64,000 nucleotides of DNA, taken from the NCBI GenBank assembly GCA_041906305.1, contig JAYRJL010000002.1, positions 744,001 to 808,000 of the forward strand, read 5' to 3'. Positions within the stretch are counted from its first letter, which is position 1; each line of letters opens with the position of its first letter. Position numbers and translations under genes: made by a program. Shown here piece after piece: positions 18,374 through 26,870 of the stretch. Below the pieces are notes generated by a model. It did not search any database. It had not been told where the DNA came from and was given only the letters and a program-made list of their open reading frames with translations. Source of the stretch: SHVZ01 sp041906305 (GTDB lineage Bacteria; Pseudomonadota; Alphaproteobacteria; SHVZ01).

Positions 18374-18790
18374 ATGCATACCAACGGACACAACGAAACG
18401 ACCGTCGTTTCCCCCAGCCGGATCCTCGTCGTCGAGGACGATCCGATCATCGGGAAGGCGACGGGCCTCGCCCTTGAGGAAGCCGGCGGTTTCGCGGTCG
18501 AGCTGTGCGACCGCGGCGGTAAGACTCTGCGATGGGCGCGGCGATTCCGACCCGACCTCCTCCTGCTAGACGCCAACCTTCCCGACATGGACGGCCAGGC
18601 CGTCCTTGCCTCGATCCGCCGAGATCCGGAAATGCACGACCTTCCGGTGATCTTTGTCACCGGACAAGCCATGCCCCAGGATGCAGAGCGGTATCGGGAT
18701 ATGGGCGCCCTCGGCGTCATCGCAAAGCCATACGACCCCTACGAGCTTGCCGATCGGGTCCGCCGGATCTGGCAGGCGCACCATGGGTAG
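18374..18790 (+). CDS. Stand-alone response regulator receiver protein
   Basis: Single-domain receiver, 138 residues. The acidic pocket is VVEDDP near residue 18, the phospho-acceptor aspartate is in LLLDANLPDMDG (near 63), the Thr position is in IFVTGQAM and the Lys in VIAKPYDPYEL. There is no output domain, so it acts by protein contact or as a phosphate shuttle. A probable stress-sigma promoter lies just upstream. Its 3' end overlaps an HPt gene by eight bases, suggesting the two form a phosphotransfer pair. Confidence 0.88.
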   Translation: MHTNGHNETTVVSPSRILVVEDDPIIGKATGLALEEAGGFAVELCDRGGKTLRWARRFRPDLLLLDANLPDMDGQAVLASIRRDPEMHDLPVIFVTGQAMPQDAERYRDMGALGVIAKPYDPYELADRVRRIWQAHHG

Positions 18791-19163
18791 CCGCCTCACC
18801 GACGGGCTGGCGGCGCTCCGGCGCGACTATGCCGCCAACCTGGACCGCACCATGGCCGGGATCATGCGCGACTGGCGGGCGTGGCGCGAAGGCGACCGCG
18901 ACGCCGGCATCCGGCTCCGGCGCGAAGTCCACCGCCTCTACGGATCCGGCAGCACCTTCGGCTACCGCGACATAACGGCCGTCGCCGGCAAGCTCGAACA
19001 GCTCGTCGACCAGGCTCTGGCCGGCCGCGGCCTGGACACCGGCGCCATCGGTTCCGGCCTCGAAAGGCTGGAAGCGGTGGCGCGCCGGATCGAGCGCTCG
19101 GGCGGGCGGAAGCCTAGATCCCGGTCAGTCGATCGAGACGCCGTACCAGGTTCGCGCGAGTGA
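18783..19163 (+). CDS. HPt (histidine phosphotransfer) domain protein
   Basis: A 126-residue helical protein. VHRLYGSGSTFGYRDI (near residues 45-60) is the HPt signature H-x-L-x-G-S..-x-F-G; the histidine is the likely phospho-carrier. The ATG at 18783 overlaps the receiver stop. The last 50 bases (19114-19163) run into the end of the opposite-strand receiver gene, and the corresponding tail (RKPRSRSVDRDAV) is basic and probably disordered. It probably relays phosphate between a hybrid kinase elsewhere and one or both flanking receivers. Confidence 0.75.
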   Translation: MGSRLTDGLAALRRDYAANLDRTMAGIMRDWRAWREGDRDAGIRLRREVHRLYGSGSTFGYRDITAVAGKLEQLVDQALAGRGLDTGAIGSGLERLEAVARRIERSGGRKPRSRSVDRDAVPGSRE

Positions 19164-19578
19164 ACGGCTTGATCATATAGCCGTCGGCGTCCAGGCCACG
19201 CGCCTGCTGGACGTCTCCCATCATCCGCCGGCCGGTCAGGAACATGACCTTGGCGCGGAGATGCGGAAAGCGCGCGCGGATTTCCTTCAGCGTTTCGAAA
19301 CCGTCCAGCTCGGGCATCTCGACATCGAGCAGGATCATGCGCGGCTCATAGCGGCTCAGCATCGACAGGCACAGGTCGCCATCACGGCAGACCAGCACCG
19401 GATAGCCCGCGTCGGAAAGGCAGTGCTTCACGATCTGGCGGATGTTGGGATCGTCGTCGACGCACAGCACGAGCTTGCTGCGCCGCCGGTTCATCGCCTG
19501 CAACGCGGACTCGTCCATCGAATGGACGATCACGCCGCGATGACCCGAACCTTCGGTGACGAGGGAAGTGTAGGTCAT
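19114..19578 (-). CDS. Stand-alone response regulator receiver protein
   Basis: Single-domain receiver, 154 residues, with a 34-residue N-terminal extension before VLCVDDDPNIRQI. The phospho-aspartate is in MILLDVEMPELDGFE (near 84), the Thr in MFLTGRRMM and the Lys in YMIKPFTRANL. An internal methionine at residue 21 or 29 is a possible alternative start. It is convergent with the HPt gene, sharing 50 bases, and the three genes form a compact receiver-HPt-receiver module. Confidence 0.85.
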   Translation of the reverse strand: MTYTSLVTEGSGHRGVIVHSMDESALQAMNRRRSKLVLCVDDDPNIRQIVKHCLSDAGYPVLVCRDGDLCLSMLSRYEPRMILLDVEMPELDGFETLKEIRARFPHLRAKVMFLTGRRMMGDVQQARGLDADGYMIKPFTRANLVRRLDRLTGI

Positions 19579-19641
19579 GGAACCACCGCGCCTGGGGACA
19601 CTCGGCGGTAGAACGCCGAACCGCGCCGACGGTTGCCGCTC

Positions 19642-20322
19642 TCAGGCCGGCATCACCAATCCGTCCTTGAGCTCCAGCACGCGGTCCATGCGGCGCGCGA
19701 GGTCCAGGTTGTGGGTCGCGATCAGCGCCGAAAGCCCCGTCGCCTTCACCAGCTTCTGCAGCTGCTGGAAGACGCCTTCGGCCGTCGACGGGTCCAGGTT
19801 GCCGGTCGGCTCGTCGGCCAAGAGCACACGGGGCACGTTGGCGATGGCGCGAACGATCGCCACGCGCTGCTGCTCGCCGCCCGAGAGCCGGCCCGGACGG
19901 TGGGAAGCCCGCTCGGCCAGGCCCACCATGCCGAGCAGCTGGCGTGCGCGCTCGCGGGCTTCGCGCTTGGAGAGGCCGGCGATCAGCTGCGGCAGCATGA
20001 CGTTCTCGAGCGCCGAGAACTCCGGCAGCAGGTGATGGAACTGGTAGACGAAGCCGACCGTATCGCGACGGATGCGCGTCCGGTCGCCGTCGCTCAAGGT
20101 CGAGCAGGCAATGCCGCCGACCTCGACGGAGCCGCCGTCGGGCCGCTCCAGGAGACCGGCGATGTGGAGCAGCGTCGACTTGCCGGCCCCCGACGGACCT
20201 ACGAGCGCCACCAGCTCGCCACGGGTCAGGGTCAGGTCGACGCCGCGCAGAACCTTGAGCTGTCGCTCGCCCTGGCGGAAGACGCGGGTCACGCCGCGAA
20301 GCGCGAGGGTCGGTTCACTCAT
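19642..20322 (-). CDS. lolD: Lipoprotein-releasing system ATP-binding protein LolD
   Basis: ATPase of the LolCDE complex that extracts outer-membrane lipoproteins from the inner membrane and passes them to LolA. 226 residues. Walker A is GPSGAGKST, the signature is LSGGEQQRVAIVRAI, Walker B is VLLADEP with TGNLD, and the LolD/MacB-specific stretch FVYQFHHLLPEFSALENV is present. The start overlaps the stop of the adjacent LolC/E gene by eight bases. It is last in the proS-lolC/E-lolC/E-lolD cluster. Confidence 0.94.
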   Translation of the reverse strand: MSEPTLALRGVTRVFRQGERQLKVLRGVDLTLTRGELVALVGPSGAGKSTLLHIAGLLERPDGGSVEVGGIACSTLSDGDRTRIRRDTVGFVYQFHHLLPEFSALENVMLPQLIAGLSKREARERARQLLGMVGLAERASHRPGRLSGGEQQRVAIVRAIANVPRVLLADEPTGNLDPSTAEGVFQQLQKLVKATGLSALIATHNLDLARRMDRVLELKDGLVMPA

Positions 20323-21562
20323 GGCGGAGCGCCTCGATCGGATCGAGCCTCGCCGCCCGCCAGGACGGGTAAAGCGTGGCGAGGAAGGAGAGCCCGAGAC
20401 CCATCAGCACGATGGCGGCGACTTCCCTCGGCTCGACGCGCGACGGCAGCTGGCTGAAGAAATAGATCTCGGCAGAGAACAGCTCGGTGCCGGAGATCGA
20501 CTCGATCCAGCGGCGGATCGTCTCGATATTGAGCGCGAAAGCGACACCGAGGCCGAAGCCGACGAGCGTGCCGAGCACGCCGACCGCAGCGCCGCTCATG
20601 AGGAACACCCGCATCACCGAGCCCGAGGTCGCGCCCATCGTCCTGAGGATGGCGACGTCGTGGGTCTTGCTCTTCACCAGCATGATCAGGGAGGAGACGA
20701 TGTTGAAGGCAGCGACCAGGATGATCAGGGCCAGGATCAGGAACAGGACGTTCCGCTGAACGCGCACCATATCCATGATGCCGGCATTCGCCTGCTGCCA
20801 GTCGAACGGACGATAACCCGCGCCGAGACGGCTCAGGACCAGGAGCCGGAAGTCGGCCGCGCGTTCCGGATTCTCGAGCACGACCTCGATTCCGGAGGCA
20901 GCCTCGGGCACGCGGAAGAACTCCTGCGCCGCCGACAGCGGCAGGAAGACGTAGCCGGCATCGATCTCGGCCATGCCGACGTCGAACAAGGCGCCGACGG
21001 CATAGGCCCGGGTACGCGGCAGGTTGGCCGGCGCGGCGCCCTGGGGATTGGGCGCCACGAGGGTCAGCCGGTCCCCGACCTTGAGCTTGAGCTTCTGCGC
21101 GAGGCGATAGCCGATCGCGATCTCCTCGTCCTCGAAGCCTGCGAGCGAACCTTCCTTGAGCTTTCCATCGAGGATCTTTCGCGACGCCAGGTCGTCGCCG
21201 CGGATGCCGCGCACCAACGCGCCGGAAGCGATGCCATTGGCGGTCACCATCGCCTCGCCGTCGATGACCGGCGAGGCCGCCACCACCTCCGGGAGACCGA
21301 GAACCGAGCGCGTCACATCCTCGTAGTCCGGCATCGGGCCGCCGACGCTGTAGATCGTCACGTGTCCGTTGAAGCCGACGATGCGGGTGATCAACTCGTG
21401 CCGGAAGCCGTTCATCACGCTGGTGACGACGATCAGTGTCGCCACGCCGAGCGCGATGCCGATCAGCGAGAACCAGGCGATGACGGAGATGAACCCTTCC
21501 TGCCGGCGCGATCTGAGATACCGCATCGCCAGCATTCGCTCCGAGGTGCCGAAGATGGCCAT
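20315..21562 (-). CDS. Lipoprotein-releasing ABC transporter permease, LolC/LolE family, copy 2
   Basis: Inner-membrane subunit, 415 residues. One membrane helix is near residues 27-50 (FISVIAWFSLIGIALGVATLIVV), then about 215 residues of periplasmic domain, then three C-terminal helices (FLILALIILVAAFNI and following). MacB_PCD and FtsX domains are in the standard order. The C-terminus YPSWRAARLDPIEALRHE is the LolC/E hallmark. It begins 12 bases after a paralogue of identical length, and the two may form the heterodimeric LolC-LolE-like channel for LolD. Confidence 0.92.
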   Translation of the reverse strand: MAIFGTSERMLAMRYLRSRRQEGFISVIAWFSLIGIALGVATLIVVTSVMNGFRHELITRIVGFNGHVTIYSVGGPMPDYEDVTRSVLGLPEVVAASPVIDGEAMVTANGIASGALVRGIRGDDLASRKILDGKLKEGSLAGFEDEEIAIGYRLAQKLKLKVGDRLTLVAPNPQGAAPANLPRTRAYAVGALFDVGMAEIDAGYVFLPLSAAQEFFRVPEAASGIEVVLENPERAADFRLLVLSRLGAGYRPFDWQQANAGIMDMVRVQRNVLFLILALIILVAAFNIVSSLIMLVKSKTHDVAILRTMGATSGSVMRVFLMSGAAVGVLGTLVGFGLGVAFALNIETIRRWIESISGTELFSAEIYFFSQLPSRVEPREVAAIVLMGLGLSFLATLYPSWRAARLDPIEALRHE

Positions 21563-21574
21563 CAGAACGAGACC

Positions 21575-22822
21575 TCACTCATAGCGGAGCGCCTCGATCG
21601 GATCGAGCCGCGAGGCGCGCCACGACGGATAAAGCGTCGCCAGGACGGAAAGGCCGATCGCCATCGCGACGACGGCGACCACCTCGGGCGTCTCGACCCG
21701 CGACGGCAGCCTCGCGAGGAAGGATATCTCGGCCGAGAACAGGTTCGTGCCCGACAGCGACTCGACCCAGTGCCGGATGCTCTCGATGTTGAGCGCAAAG
21801 GAAAGGCCGAGCGCGAAGCCGACGATCGTGCCTAGGACGCCGACTGACGCACCGCTCATGAAGAAGACCCGCATGATGGCGCCAGGCGATGCGCCCATCG
21901 TCCTCAGGATCGCGATGTCCCGGGTCTTGTCCTTCACCAGCATGATCAGCGACGAGATGATGTTGAAAGCGGCGACCAGGATGATCAGCGTCAGGATCAG
22001 GAACATGACGTTCCGCTCGACCGTCAGCGCATTGACGATACTGGCATTCGCCTGCTGCCAGTCGAGCAGACGGTAGTTCGGCCCGAGCCGTCCCTGCGCC
22101 ACAGCGCGGAACTCGCCCACCCGGAGCGGGTCATCGAGCTTGATCTCGACGCCGGTCGCCGCCTCCGGCACGCGAAAGAAGATCTGCGCCGCCTTGAGCG
22201 ACATGAAGACGTAGCCGGCATCGATCTCGGGCATGCCGACATCGAAGATCGCGACGACCGTGTAGTCTCGGGTCCGGGGAAGGCTGCCGAGCGCGGTAGC
22301 CTGGAAAGTCGGCGCCACCAAGGTCAGCCTGTCGCCGAGCCCCACCCTCAGCTTCTGCGAAAGCCGGTAGCCGATGACGACCTCGTCCTCGTCGAAGACA
22401 TCGAGGCTGCCGGAGCGAAGCCTGCCGTCGAAGGTCCGGCGGCCTGCAAGGTCCTCGGCACGGACACCGCGGACCAACGCGCCGGTCGCCGTGCCATTGG
22501 CGGTCGCCATCACCTGACCGTCGACGATCGGCACCGCGGAGGTGACGCCCGGAAGACCGCGGACGGCGCGGGTCACGTCGTCGAAGTCGGGCATCGGGCC
22601 GGAAGCGCCCGAGATCACGACATGTCCGTTGAATCCGACGATCCGGCCGATCAGCTCGTGGCGAAACCCGTTCATCACGCTCATCACGATGATCAGCGTG
22701 GCGACGCCGAGAGCGATGCCGACGAGCGAGAACCAGGCGATGACCGAGATGAAGCCTTCCTGGCGGCGCGCGCGCAGGTAGCGCATCGCCATCATCCGCT
22801 CGAAGGTGCCGAAAGCGGCCAT
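21575..22822 (-). CDS. Lipoprotein-releasing ABC transporter permease, LolC/LolE family, copy 1
   Basis: Also 415 residues and aligned without gaps with the neighbouring copy; by eye well over half the positions are identical. It has the same four-helix architecture and the C-terminus YPSWRASRLDPIEALRYE. Its start overlaps the proS stop (ATGA), so it is translated with the tRNA synthetase. Which copy corresponds to LolC (LolA-binding) and which to LolE cannot be decided here. Many alphaproteobacteria have one such gene in this position, so the pair is a probable local duplication. Confidence 0.92.
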   Translation of the reverse strand: MAAFGTFERMMAMRYLRARRQEGFISVIAWFSLVGIALGVATLIIVMSVMNGFRHELIGRIVGFNGHVVISGASGPMPDFDDVTRAVRGLPGVTSAVPIVDGQVMATANGTATGALVRGVRAEDLAGRRTFDGRLRSGSLDVFDEDEVVIGYRLSQKLRVGLGDRLTLVAPTFQATALGSLPRTRDYTVVAIFDVGMPEIDAGYVFMSLKAAQIFFRVPEAATGVEIKLDDPLRVGEFRAVAQGRLGPNYRLLDWQQANASIVNALTVERNVMFLILTLIILVAAFNIISSLIMLVKDKTRDIAILRTMGASPGAIMRVFFMSGASVGVLGTIVGFALGLSFALNIESIRHWVESLSGTNLFSAEISFLARLPSRVETPEVVAVVAMAIGLSVLATLYPSWRASRLDPIEALRYE

Positions 22823-24144
22823 CAGCCCGCGAGCTTGGCGAGCGCCGCCTCGGGCGACAGCTCCTGCTTCTCGCCGGTCTTGCGGTTCTTGAGCTCGACC
22901 ACGCCGGACTTGAGCCCGCGCGGGCCGACCGCGACCTGCCAGGGGAGACCGATCAGGTCCATGTCGGCGAACTTCGAGCCCGGACGCTCGTCACGATCGT
23001 CGAGCAGCGGCTCGCGGCCCGCCTTCTCGAGCTTCTCGTAGAGATCGTTCGAGACCCGGTCGCACTCGGCGTCGCCGGTCTTGAGATTGACGATGCCGAC
23101 GCCCCAGGGCGCCACCGACTCCGGCCAGACGATGCCGTTGTCGTCGTGGCTCGCCTCGATGATGCCGCCGACGAGACGCGAGACGCCGATGCCGTAGGAT
23201 CCCATCAGCACCGTCACCTGCTCGCCGTTGGGTCCGGTGACCTTGGCGCCGAGCGGCTCGGAGTACTTCGTGCCGAAGTGGAAGATGTGGCCGACCTCGA
23301 TGCCGCGCGCGCTGACGCGACGATCCGCGGGGATCTTCTCGAACTCGGCCGCGTCATGCTTCTCGTCGGTCGCGGCATAGAGGCTGGTCCAGCGCTCGAC
23401 CACCTTCTGCACGCCGGCAACGTCGTCGAAGTCGATCGCCAGGTTGGCGACGTCGAACTCGACGTAGTCCTTGTGGCAGAACACCTGGCTCTCGCCGGTC
23501 TCGGCGAGGATGATGAACTCGTGGCTGAGATCGCCGCCGATCGGGCCGGTGTCGGCGCGCATCGGGATCGCCTTGAGCCCCATCCGGTCATAGGTCTTGA
23601 GGTAGGCCACGAACATCTTGTTGTAGGCGTGCCGGGAAGCCGCGTAGTCGAGGTCGAACGAATACGCGTCCTTCATCAGGAACTCGCGTCCGCGCATCAC
23701 GCCGAAGCGGGGCCGCACCTCGTCCCGGAACTTCCACTGGATGTGATAGAGGTTCTTCGGGAGCTCCTTGTAGCTCTTAACGTACGACTTGAAGATGTCG
23801 GTGATCATCTCCTCGTTGGTCGGCCCGTAGAGCATGTCGCGCTCGTGCCGATCCTTGATGCGCAGCATCTCCTTGCCGTAGTCGTCGTAACGGCCGCTCT
23901 GCCGCCAGAGATCGGCCGATTGCAGGGTCGGCATCAGGACTTCCTGCGCGCCCGAACGATCCTGCTCCTCGCGGACGATCTGCTCGATCTTCTTCAGGAC
24001 CCGATAGCCCATCGGCAGCCAGGCATAGATGCCGGCCGAGGTCTGGCGGACCATGCCGGCGCGCAGCATCAGCCGATGCGAGACGATCTGCGCCTCGGTG
24101 GGGGTTTCCTTGAGAGTCGGCAGGAAAAGCTGTGAGCGACGCAT
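22822..24144 (-). CDS. proS: Prolyl-tRNA synthetase, short alphaproteobacterial type
   Basis: Class II synthetase charging tRNA-Pro, 440 residues. Motif 1 is around MLRAGMVRQTSAGIYAWLP, motif 2 is FRDEVRPRFGVMRGREFLMKDAYSF, and motif 3 lies in MGSYGIGVSRL. At 440 residues it lacks the about 180-residue INS editing domain found in the 570-residue bacterial ProS; this short form is usual in alphaproteobacteria. The C-terminal anticodon-binding domain covers about 340-440. It is first in the proS-lol operon. Confidence 0.95.
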   Translation of the reverse strand: MRRSQLFLPTLKETPTEAQIVSHRLMLRAGMVRQTSAGIYAWLPMGYRVLKKIEQIVREEQDRSGAQEVLMPTLQSADLWRQSGRYDDYGKEMLRIKDRHERDMLYGPTNEEMITDIFKSYVKSYKELPKNLYHIQWKFRDEVRPRFGVMRGREFLMKDAYSFDLDYAASRHAYNKMFVAYLKTYDRMGLKAIPMRADTGPIGGDLSHEFIILAETGESQVFCHKDYVEFDVANLAIDFDDVAGVQKVVERWTSLYAATDEKHDAAEFEKIPADRRVSARGIEVGHIFHFGTKYSEPLGAKVTGPNGEQVTVLMGSYGIGVSRLVGGIIEASHDDNGIVWPESVAPWGVGIVNLKTGDAECDRVSNDLYEKLEKAGREPLLDDRDERPGSKFADMDLIGLPWQVAVGPRGLKSGVVELKNRKTGEKQELSPEAALAKLAG

Positions 24145-24276
24145 GACGATCCTTCGGGTGGGCGACGAAAGGCGGGCACTCTAGCAGCCCACCTAACGGA
24201 ATACCGCAATCAAGGATCCTGGCCGCCGTCCGGTTGCGACGGCGCCCCCCGAAACCGGATCAACGACGTGGAAACC

Positions 24277-24759
24277 TCAGGCGGCGGTGGTGCCGAGACG
24301 CGGGACGCGCGCGCCGTAGTCGAGCAGGCCCGACCAGAACCGCTCGAGCTCGCGGTAGGTCTGGCTCGCCGTCTTCAGCTGCTCGTCCTTGAGCGTGCCT
24401 TGCGAGATGGCGCCGGCGTGGGTGTCGAACATCGCGGCGATGCGCTTGCAGAGGTCGAGCCCCTTCGGCGAGAGCCGGATGCGGATCGAGCGACGGTCGT
24501 GGGCGGAACGCTCCTGCGCCAGGTAGCCGTTCTCGACCATTTTCCGCACATTGTAGGAAACGTTCGAGCCGAGGTAGTAGCCGCGGTTCGTGAGCTCGCC
24601 GACGGTGAGCTCGTCCTCGCTGATATTGAAGAGGATCAGCGCCTGGACGTTGTTGATGTCTTCGATGCCCTGGCGATCCAGCTCGGTCTTGACGACTTCG
24701 AGGAACTGCCGGTGCAGCCGCTCGATCAGCCGGATCGCCTCTAAATACGCTGCGCGCAC
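24277..24759 (-). CDS. MarR-family winged-helix regulator, LdtR-like
   Basis: Transcription factor, 160 residues, with the winged helix around residues 50-110 (LTVGELTNRGYYLGSNVSYNVRKMVENGYL as the recognition part) and RSAHDRRSIRIRLSPKG as the wing. From memory it closely resembles LdtR, which controls an L,D-transpeptidase and stress tolerance in Rhizobiales. The start is a GTG at 24759 with GAGG about seven bases upstream. It stands alone between proS and the valine genes. Targets cannot be deduced from the window; no ldt gene is present. Confidence 0.85.
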   Translation of the reverse strand: MRAAYLEAIRLIERLHRQFLEVVKTELDRQGIEDINNVQALILFNISEDELTVGELTNRGYYLGSNVSYNVRKMVENGYLAQERSAHDRRSIRIRLSPKGLDLCKRIAAMFDTHAGAISQGTLKDEQLKTASQTYRELERFWSGLLDYGARVPRLGTTAA

Positions 24760-24856
24760 ATCAACCTCGCTCGACTTTTAGCACCCCACACCCCGACCCG
24801 AGCCCCCGAGGCGCTTTATCATAGGGGATTACAATATTCTACCGAGCGCGGGGGCG

Positions 24857-25747
24857 CTAGGCCGGTTTTGTGTCTTGAAACAAGCCGATGACGCCTGAAA
24901 AGTCGAGGGCCGCATTGCCCTGCCCGCAGAACAGCCCGTAAAGCTGGGCGGCCTCGGCGCCGAGCGGCGTCACGGCCCCGGCGGCGGCGGCGGCTTCCTG
25001 GGCAAGCTTCAAGTCTTTCAACATCATCGCGGCCGTGAAACCGGCCTTGTAACCGCGGTTTGCCGGGGATGCCGGCACCGGTCCGGGGACCGGGCAGTAG
25101 CTCGTCATCGACCAGCATTGACCGGAAGACTTGGAACTGATGTCGAACAATTTCTGAGCATCCAGGCCGAGTCGCTGCGCCAAAGCGAAGGCTTCGGAGG
25201 TCGCGATCATCGAAATTCCGAGAATCATGTTGTTGCAGATCTTGGCCGCCTGGCCGTTCCCGGGCCCCCCGGCATGGACGATGGTCTTGCCCATCTTTTC
25301 CAGAATCGGCTGCGCCACGGCGAAGGCGGCCTCGGATCCGCCGACCATGAAGGTCAGGGTTCCCGCCTCGGCCCCGCCGACGCCGCCCGAGACCGGAGCA
25401 TCGACCAGCAGCACGCCCTTTGCCTTGGCGGCCGCCTCCATGTCGCGGGCGGTCGCCACGTCGATGGTCGAGGAGTCGATCAGAAGCGCCCCCGCCTTCA
25501 TCGCGGCCAGTACCCCGCCCTTGCCCGTCAGCACCTCGCGGACATGCGCGCCCGCTGGCAGCATGGTCACCACGGCATCTGCCCCGCCCGCCGCCTCGGC
25601 GGCAGACGCGACCGCTTTCACGCCGGTCGCCGCATCGAGGTTCGCCTTCACTAGGTCGAAGCCGATCACCTCGTGGCCGGCCTTGACCAGGTTCCGGGCC
25701 ATTGGCCCGCCCATGTTGCCGAGGCCGATGAAGCCGATCCGCGCCAT
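24857..25747 (-). CDS. mmsB: 3-hydroxyisobutyrate dehydrogenase
   Basis: Oxidises 3-hydroxyisobutyrate to methylmalonate semialdehyde with NAD+ in valine breakdown. 296 residues. The nucleotide-binding motif is GFIGLGNMGGPMA at the N-terminus, the substrate loop DAPVSGGVGGAEAGTL lies near 115-130, and the catalytic lysine is in GNGQAAKICNN (near 169). GGGAGGAA precedes the ATG. It lies directly after the gene for the previous pathway step, 3-hydroxyisobutyryl-CoA hydrolase. Related beta-hydroxyacid dehydrogenases look similar, but the neighbour makes this assignment strong. Confidence 0.92.
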   Translation of the reverse strand: MARIGFIGLGNMGGPMARNLVKAGHEVIGFDLVKANLDAATGVKAVASAAEAAGGADAVVTMLPAGAHVREVLTGKGGVLAAMKAGALLIDSSTIDVATARDMEAAAKAKGVLLVDAPVSGGVGGAEAGTLTFMVGGSEAAFAVAQPILEKMGKTIVHAGGPGNGQAAKICNNMILGISMIATSEAFALAQRLGLDAQKLFDISSKSSGQCWSMTSYCPVPGPVPASPANRGYKAGFTAAMMLKDLKLAQEAAAAAGAVTPLGAEAAQLYGLFCGQGNAALDFSGVIGLFQDTKPA

Positions 25748-25770
25748 GCCTTCCTCCCGTGCTTCTTTTT

Positions 25771-26814
25771 TCAGACGAACTTGATGTCGTTCGCGCCGAG
25801 CGGCTCAAAGTAGCGCGCGACGTCGGCCTCAGTCACCTCGGCCAGCGTCGGCGGCTTCCACCTGGGCGACTGGTCCTTGTCGACCAGCAATGCGCGGATA
25901 CCTTCGAAGAAGTCGTGGCCGGCCATGAATACCTGGGTCATCCGGTACTCCATGACCAGCACATCCTCGATCGGGAGGCCGGCGCCGCGCCGGAGCTGCT
26001 CAAAGGTCACCTTGAGGCTGGTCGGCGACTTCGGATGCAACGTCTTCAGCGTCTCTTTCGCCCAGTCCGAGCCATCGGCCTCCAGGGCCGCGAGGATCGC
26101 CTCGACCGAGCCGCCGGCGAAGGTGCGGTCGATCGCTGCCTTGGCATCCGCCAGCGGCGCAGGGCCGGGATCGGTGGCGATCTTCCGGATCGCGGCGTCG
26201 ACGTCGGTGCCGGCCACGAGATCGCGCTTGAAGTCATCGAGCGCCGAACTCGGCGCGTAGTGCGTGGCAAATCCGACCAGCAGCGCATCGGCCGCCCGGA
26301 CGCGCGCGCCGGTCAGCGCCAGGTAGAGGCCCATCTTTCCGGGGCAGCGGTTGAGGAACCAGGTCGCGCCGATGTCGGGGAAGAGGCCGATGCCGGTCTC
26401 GGGCATCGCCGCCATCGTCTTCTCGGTCGCGATCCGGTGGGTGCCGTGGACCGAAAGCCCGAGCCCGCCACCCATGGTGATGCCGTCGATCAGGGCGATG
26501 TAGGGCTTGCCGAGACGGTGGATCAGCCGGTTGAGTTGGTACTCTTCGGCGAAGAAGACGCGATTGAGATCGCTGGGCGTGGTCTTGACGGAGTCGTAGA
26601 CCGCCCGCACGTCGCCGCCGGCGCAGAAGGCCTTCTCCCCTTCCCCTTCGATCAGGACCGCGCGGATCGCCGGATCCTTCGCCCAGCCGACCAGACGCGC
26701 GTAGTAGGCGCGGATCATATCGAGCGTGAGCGCGTTCAGCGCCTTCGGCCGCGACAGCGTGACAAGGGCGATGCCGCCTTCGACCGCGAAGCGGATGTCT
26801 GAAGTTTCGGTCAA
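25771..26814 (-). CDS. 3-hydroxyisobutyryl-CoA hydrolase (enoyl-CoA hydratase superfamily)
   Basis: Crotonase-fold thioesterase releasing 3-hydroxyisobutyrate in valine catabolism. 347 residues, longer than enoyl-CoA hydratases (about 260) as is normal for HIBCH. Oxyanion-hole segments are KAFCAGGDVRAVYD and DGITMGGGLGLSVHG, with the catalytic glutamate in MPETGIGLFPDIGATWFL. The start is a TTG at 26814 with GAGGA upstream; the next methionine is deep inside the domain. A 23-base gap separates it from mmsB. Confidence 0.92.
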   Translation of the reverse strand: MTETSDIRFAVEGGIALVTLSRPKALNALTLDMIRAYYARLVGWAKDPAIRAVLIEGEGEKAFCAGGDVRAVYDSVKTTPSDLNRVFFAEEYQLNRLIHRLGKPYIALIDGITMGGGLGLSVHGTHRIATEKTMAAMPETGIGLFPDIGATWFLNRCPGKMGLYLALTGARVRAADALLVGFATHYAPSSALDDFKRDLVAGTDVDAAIRKIATDPGPAPLADAKAAIDRTFAGGSVEAILAALEADGSDWAKETLKTLHPKSPTSLKVTFEQLRRGAGLPIEDVLVMEYRMTQVFMAGHDFFEGIRALLVDKDQSPRWKPPTLAEVTEADVARYFEPLGANDIKFV

Positions 26815-26870
26815 GGAAGGATCCTCATTCCAGAGCCCGAAAGGGGTCTACAGGTCTCGCCGCAATCGGG

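Noticed and set aside
19602..19619. Hairpin TCGGCG/CGCCGA between lolD and the receiver gene
   Set aside because: Only six base pairs and no U-run in either direction, so a terminator call is not justified.
24224..24244. Hairpin with GCCGTC/GACGGC arms between proS and the MarR-like gene
   Set aside because: Seven base pairs with no U-run. It might end the regulator transcript but cannot be supported.
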